This document shows, piece by piece, positions 61,434 through 64,000 of a stretch of DNA of 64,000 nt (the first letter of the stretch is position 1; every line of letters starts with the position of its first letter). The notes beneath the pieces were generated by a model. It had not been told where the DNA came from. It did not search any database and was given only the letters and a program-made list of their open reading frames with translations. The position numbers were made by a program, and so were the translations under genes. This stretch comes from Diatrype stigma (taxonomy: Eukaryota > Ascomycota > Sordariomycetes > Xylariales > Diatrypaceae), in the NCBI GenBank assembly GCA_022225965.2, contig JAKJXP020000029.1, positions 248,001 to 312,000 of the forward strand, read 5' to 3'.

Positions 61434-63229
61434 TTATAGGTGATACTCATCAGGGCTTTTTACTGTGACGCCCCGCCTGGCCCAGATCCCATCGATACCC
61501 ATGTCGGCCTTACCACTACAACAAATAGTTAGCAACCAATAAAATGCCCGTTTGCTCAGATCAGCCGCCACTTACTCATCCTTGCGTATGATCTTCGGCT
61601 CCGTCTCGCCATTCGCCGTATCCGGGTTCTTGAAAATGACGTTCTTCGTCTATCATTTCGCACCATAATATTAGTAATTGTTTACCCATCCCGCACAAAC
61701 CTCAAAAGGAGATCATATCAGGGTAAGTGAGAGGTAATGAGGAGGAGAGGAAGAGGCGGGGGGCGGAAGCGACTCACCAATCCCAACGTCAAGTGGATAG
61801 CCGGCGGGTCGACGACGATGTTCTCGCTCGGCTCGCGTCCCTCGACCATAGCCAGCACGTTCTGGGCCACGACTTGGGCCTGCGCAGCCCCGGGCCGCGC
61901 CGCCTTGTGCGCCCCGCTGTCGGCGATGTCACCCACGGCGAACAGGTGCGGGTACTGCGGGTCGCGGAACTGCAGGGTCGGCCGCACGCGGATGAAGCCG
62001 TTTGCGGGGTTGACCAGCGAAGATGACGCGGGCAGGCTGGACAAGAACTGGTTGTTGGGCGTCTGCCCGACGGCGGGGATCACAAGGTCCGCTGTGAGCT
62101 CCGTGCCGTTCTGCAGCTTGATGGTCGTGGGTCCCCCTTTTTCCTGGTCCTGGTCCTGGAAGCCACCTGGGGGCAGCACGACGCGGGAACCGGTGACAAG
62201 CCTTTTGGGAAGGTATGGCCATTAGTTTCTTGAGAATCAAATTATCATCATCATCATCACCGTCGCTCGTCATCATCACCATCGACCGCATTGGACTTGA
62301 GAACTCACTTGACGCCCAGATCTGCGAACCTCTCCTTGATGATCCCATCGAGCGCCTCGTGGTACAGCGGCATCAGCTGAGCGCGCGAGTGCACGACCGT
62401 GACCTCCTTATCCGGGTACAGCTCCTTGAGGTCGGCGGCCATCTGCACGCCGACGGCGCCGCCGCCGACGATGGCGATGGAGCGGGCGTCGCGCACACGT
62501 GTCTGGTACTGCTGGAAGTACCCCACCGATGCCGGCTTGTCGTCGTGCACCATGGTGCCGGGCGGCTGCAGGCGCGTCCCCGTCGCCACGACCAGGTAGT
62601 CGAACGGGATCTCGCGGGAGCCGGAGCCCCCCTGATTCGACCACTCCCGGTCTAGCACGACGTGGTCCTTGTGCAGCTGCGACACTCGGGCTTGAATGAC
62701 GGCGTGCTGGCTGGCGTGCGGACTGGATGCGAAGGTCGTCGTGTACGGGATGAACGCCTTGTGCTCGTACTTGGGTAGTACCGCAAAGCGTGGCTACGTA
62801 CTGAACGTCAGTGTCTGTCTAACTCTGGAATCCGTTGATCCATAGTACACTGATGGTTCAACTTGGGATACAAATCCCCTTCAGGTCGAATTGACATTCA
62901 AGAGATGGTTTATTCAATGCAGAAAGTCCGCCTGAGGTAGCCGAGGAGTGAACATACAAAAGCGAAGAGATGGTGGAAGTGGCTATGTGGTTCAATGAGT
63001 AGGACCTGTGGACTCCGTATTAATAACCAAACGGGTCATTTCAGCGGCCTTTGCCCTTCCGAGCTTACACGGTAAGATGCGGGAAGAACATTAGCAAGTC
63101 CTTGAGTAGCAGCCTGTGTAAGACACAGTTAGATAACAGTACACAAAGTACCGGGATATGGGAGGATGAAGTTACCATGCCGACATACGAGCCGCCGACG
63201 ACGACTACATTTTTCAGGCCTGAAGACAT
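61434..63229 (-). CDS. AIF/AMID-like FAD-dependent NAD(P)H oxidoreductase
   Basis: Seven exons: 63229-63176, 63113-63069, 63005-62958, 62793-62309, 62201-61778, 61649-61576 and 61515-61434; 403 aa. All six introns have GT...AG ends and every phase fits. The FAD site GGSYVG is at residues 12-17, followed across three tiny exons by LANVLP, VLLIEPHSHFHHLFAF and PRFAVLPKYEHKAFIPY. The NAD(P)H site GGGAVG is at 159-164, with LVVATGTRL and the second FAD contact LFAVGDIAD. This is the pattern of the AMID/FSP1 group of the AIF family, quinone-reducing flavoproteins at membranes or the cytosol in fungi. No signal peptide or mitochondrial presequence is evident. The C-terminal exon (ADMGIDGIWARRGV) is conserved-like. 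Identification is secure; physiological role is inferred. Confidence 0.92.
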
Positions 63230-64000
63230 AACGACGAACGTGTTCGACGATGTAAACAATTGAAATTCTGATTAACTTCTACACCGATATTATGACTTAT
63301 ATTGGCAGAGAGCCTCGATACAGCCTGCTCTCACTGAACAAATCCAAGTGAATTGAAGAATAAGAGGATAAATTTATGACACCTGGAAGTGGAAATCAGG
63401 ACGAACAGCAAGGCGCAGTTATCAGATCTCGGACTGTTTTTATCAGATCTTGATCCCTGCAAATGCACCTGGTTATTAGGGGGTTGAATACGCGGCTCCG
63501 GGGGGCTCGGCAGATCCGACATCGGTTTTCCGAGTTTGGTCCACCGTTATCTCCGAATCTACTTGCGGGTCCAGCTCGGGGACCGACCGGCCCCTGAGCC
63601 CCCGTGCGTCATAGTCAACTTCAAACCGTACCACCTGAGTATTAGTCAGGGACAGTTGTATACTGCTGGAGTTTCATCCGTAGTATGTCTGGTGCGTGAA
63701 TCTGAAAAGCTTGGTTTGGACCTGGAGTCTGATGGTCCCCTTGGGTTTCACGGCAGCCTCCGCGATTTGGTTGGTACCTACGAAGTATTCAGGGAACCAA
63801 TAGGTGTTTCATAGTGAAGTATCCAATCAACAATAACTCTTCTGCATCGATGCGATAACCAAATAGCAACCCACTACAAGCTTGACTATATCAGATTCAA
63901 AAATGGTATGTAGGTGGATTTACTATTTATCATATATTCGATTCAATCCTCCCGTGCCTGCTCGCCATGTGTCGTCCTAACTAAGTAGCCAGTCCCCCGA
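63230..64000. other. Intergenic, right edge
   Basis: Promoter of the AIF-like gene and unassigned DNA. A 92-codon plus-strand frame at 63536-63814 has no recognisable features. Nothing else is supported. Confidence 0.45.

Overview
The window comes from a filamentous ascomycete (Pezizomycotina, most likely Sordariomycetes). Genes carry short introns (about 49-149 nt) with GTAAGT/GTGAGT/GTATGT-type donors and CTAAC-like branch points. The first 0.85 kb shows an extreme repeat-induced point mutation (RIP) signature. The gene set includes fungus-specific families: DASH subunit Spc34, a Neurospora-type nuclear ATP9 presequence, a GAF hybrid histidine kinase and fungal BTB and ankyrin proteins. It is nuclear chromosomal DNA with intergenic gaps of 1-4 kb and no convincing tRNA, rRNA or CRISPR.

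Layout. 0-0.85 kb: RIP-destroyed repeat. 1.2-5.6: hybrid histidine kinase (minus). 6.8-7.5: orphan protein. 9.4-11.2: secreted GMC flavoenzyme. 11.2-15.1: gene-poor. 15.1-15.8: ATP synthase subunit 9. 18.4-19.0: small secreted Cys-rich protein with a 5-nt exon. 20.7-22.2: gene relics. 22.8-23.4: Cys-rich secreted protein. 24.1-25.7: NOP56. 27.3-29.2: proteasome RPN3. 30.4-30.9: non-autonomous hAT-like element. 32.2-35.0: TAF12 with a possible alternative C-terminus. 37.4-38.4: acidic hypothetical. 39.7-40.9: putative membrane protein. 41.6-42.5: SPC34. 42.8-43.6: DsbA-like oxidoreductase. 45.9-46.9: secreted RNase-T1-like protein without catalytic residues. 47.5-48.0: small Gln-rich protein. 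49.0-51.0: SET/MYND protein. 51.9-52.5: cupin. 52.7-56.4: large ankyrin protein. 57.2-58.5: pectinesterase with a damaged splice acceptor. 59.4-60.6: BTB protein. 61.4-63.2: AIF/AMID-like oxidoreductase.

Housekeeping genes (ATP9, NOP56, RPN3, TAF12, SPC34) are interleaved with secreted or niche-related genes (GMC oxidoreductase, pectinesterase, RNase-like protein, two Cys-rich proteins), as expected of a saprotroph or plant/insect associate. There is no biosynthetic cluster or operon-like arrangement. SPC34/DsbA and cupin/ankyrin converge; SET/cupin diverge. All exon boundaries were placed by eye from splice consensus and reading-frame continuity. Every multi-exon model listed sums to a whole number of codons, but none has transcript support here.
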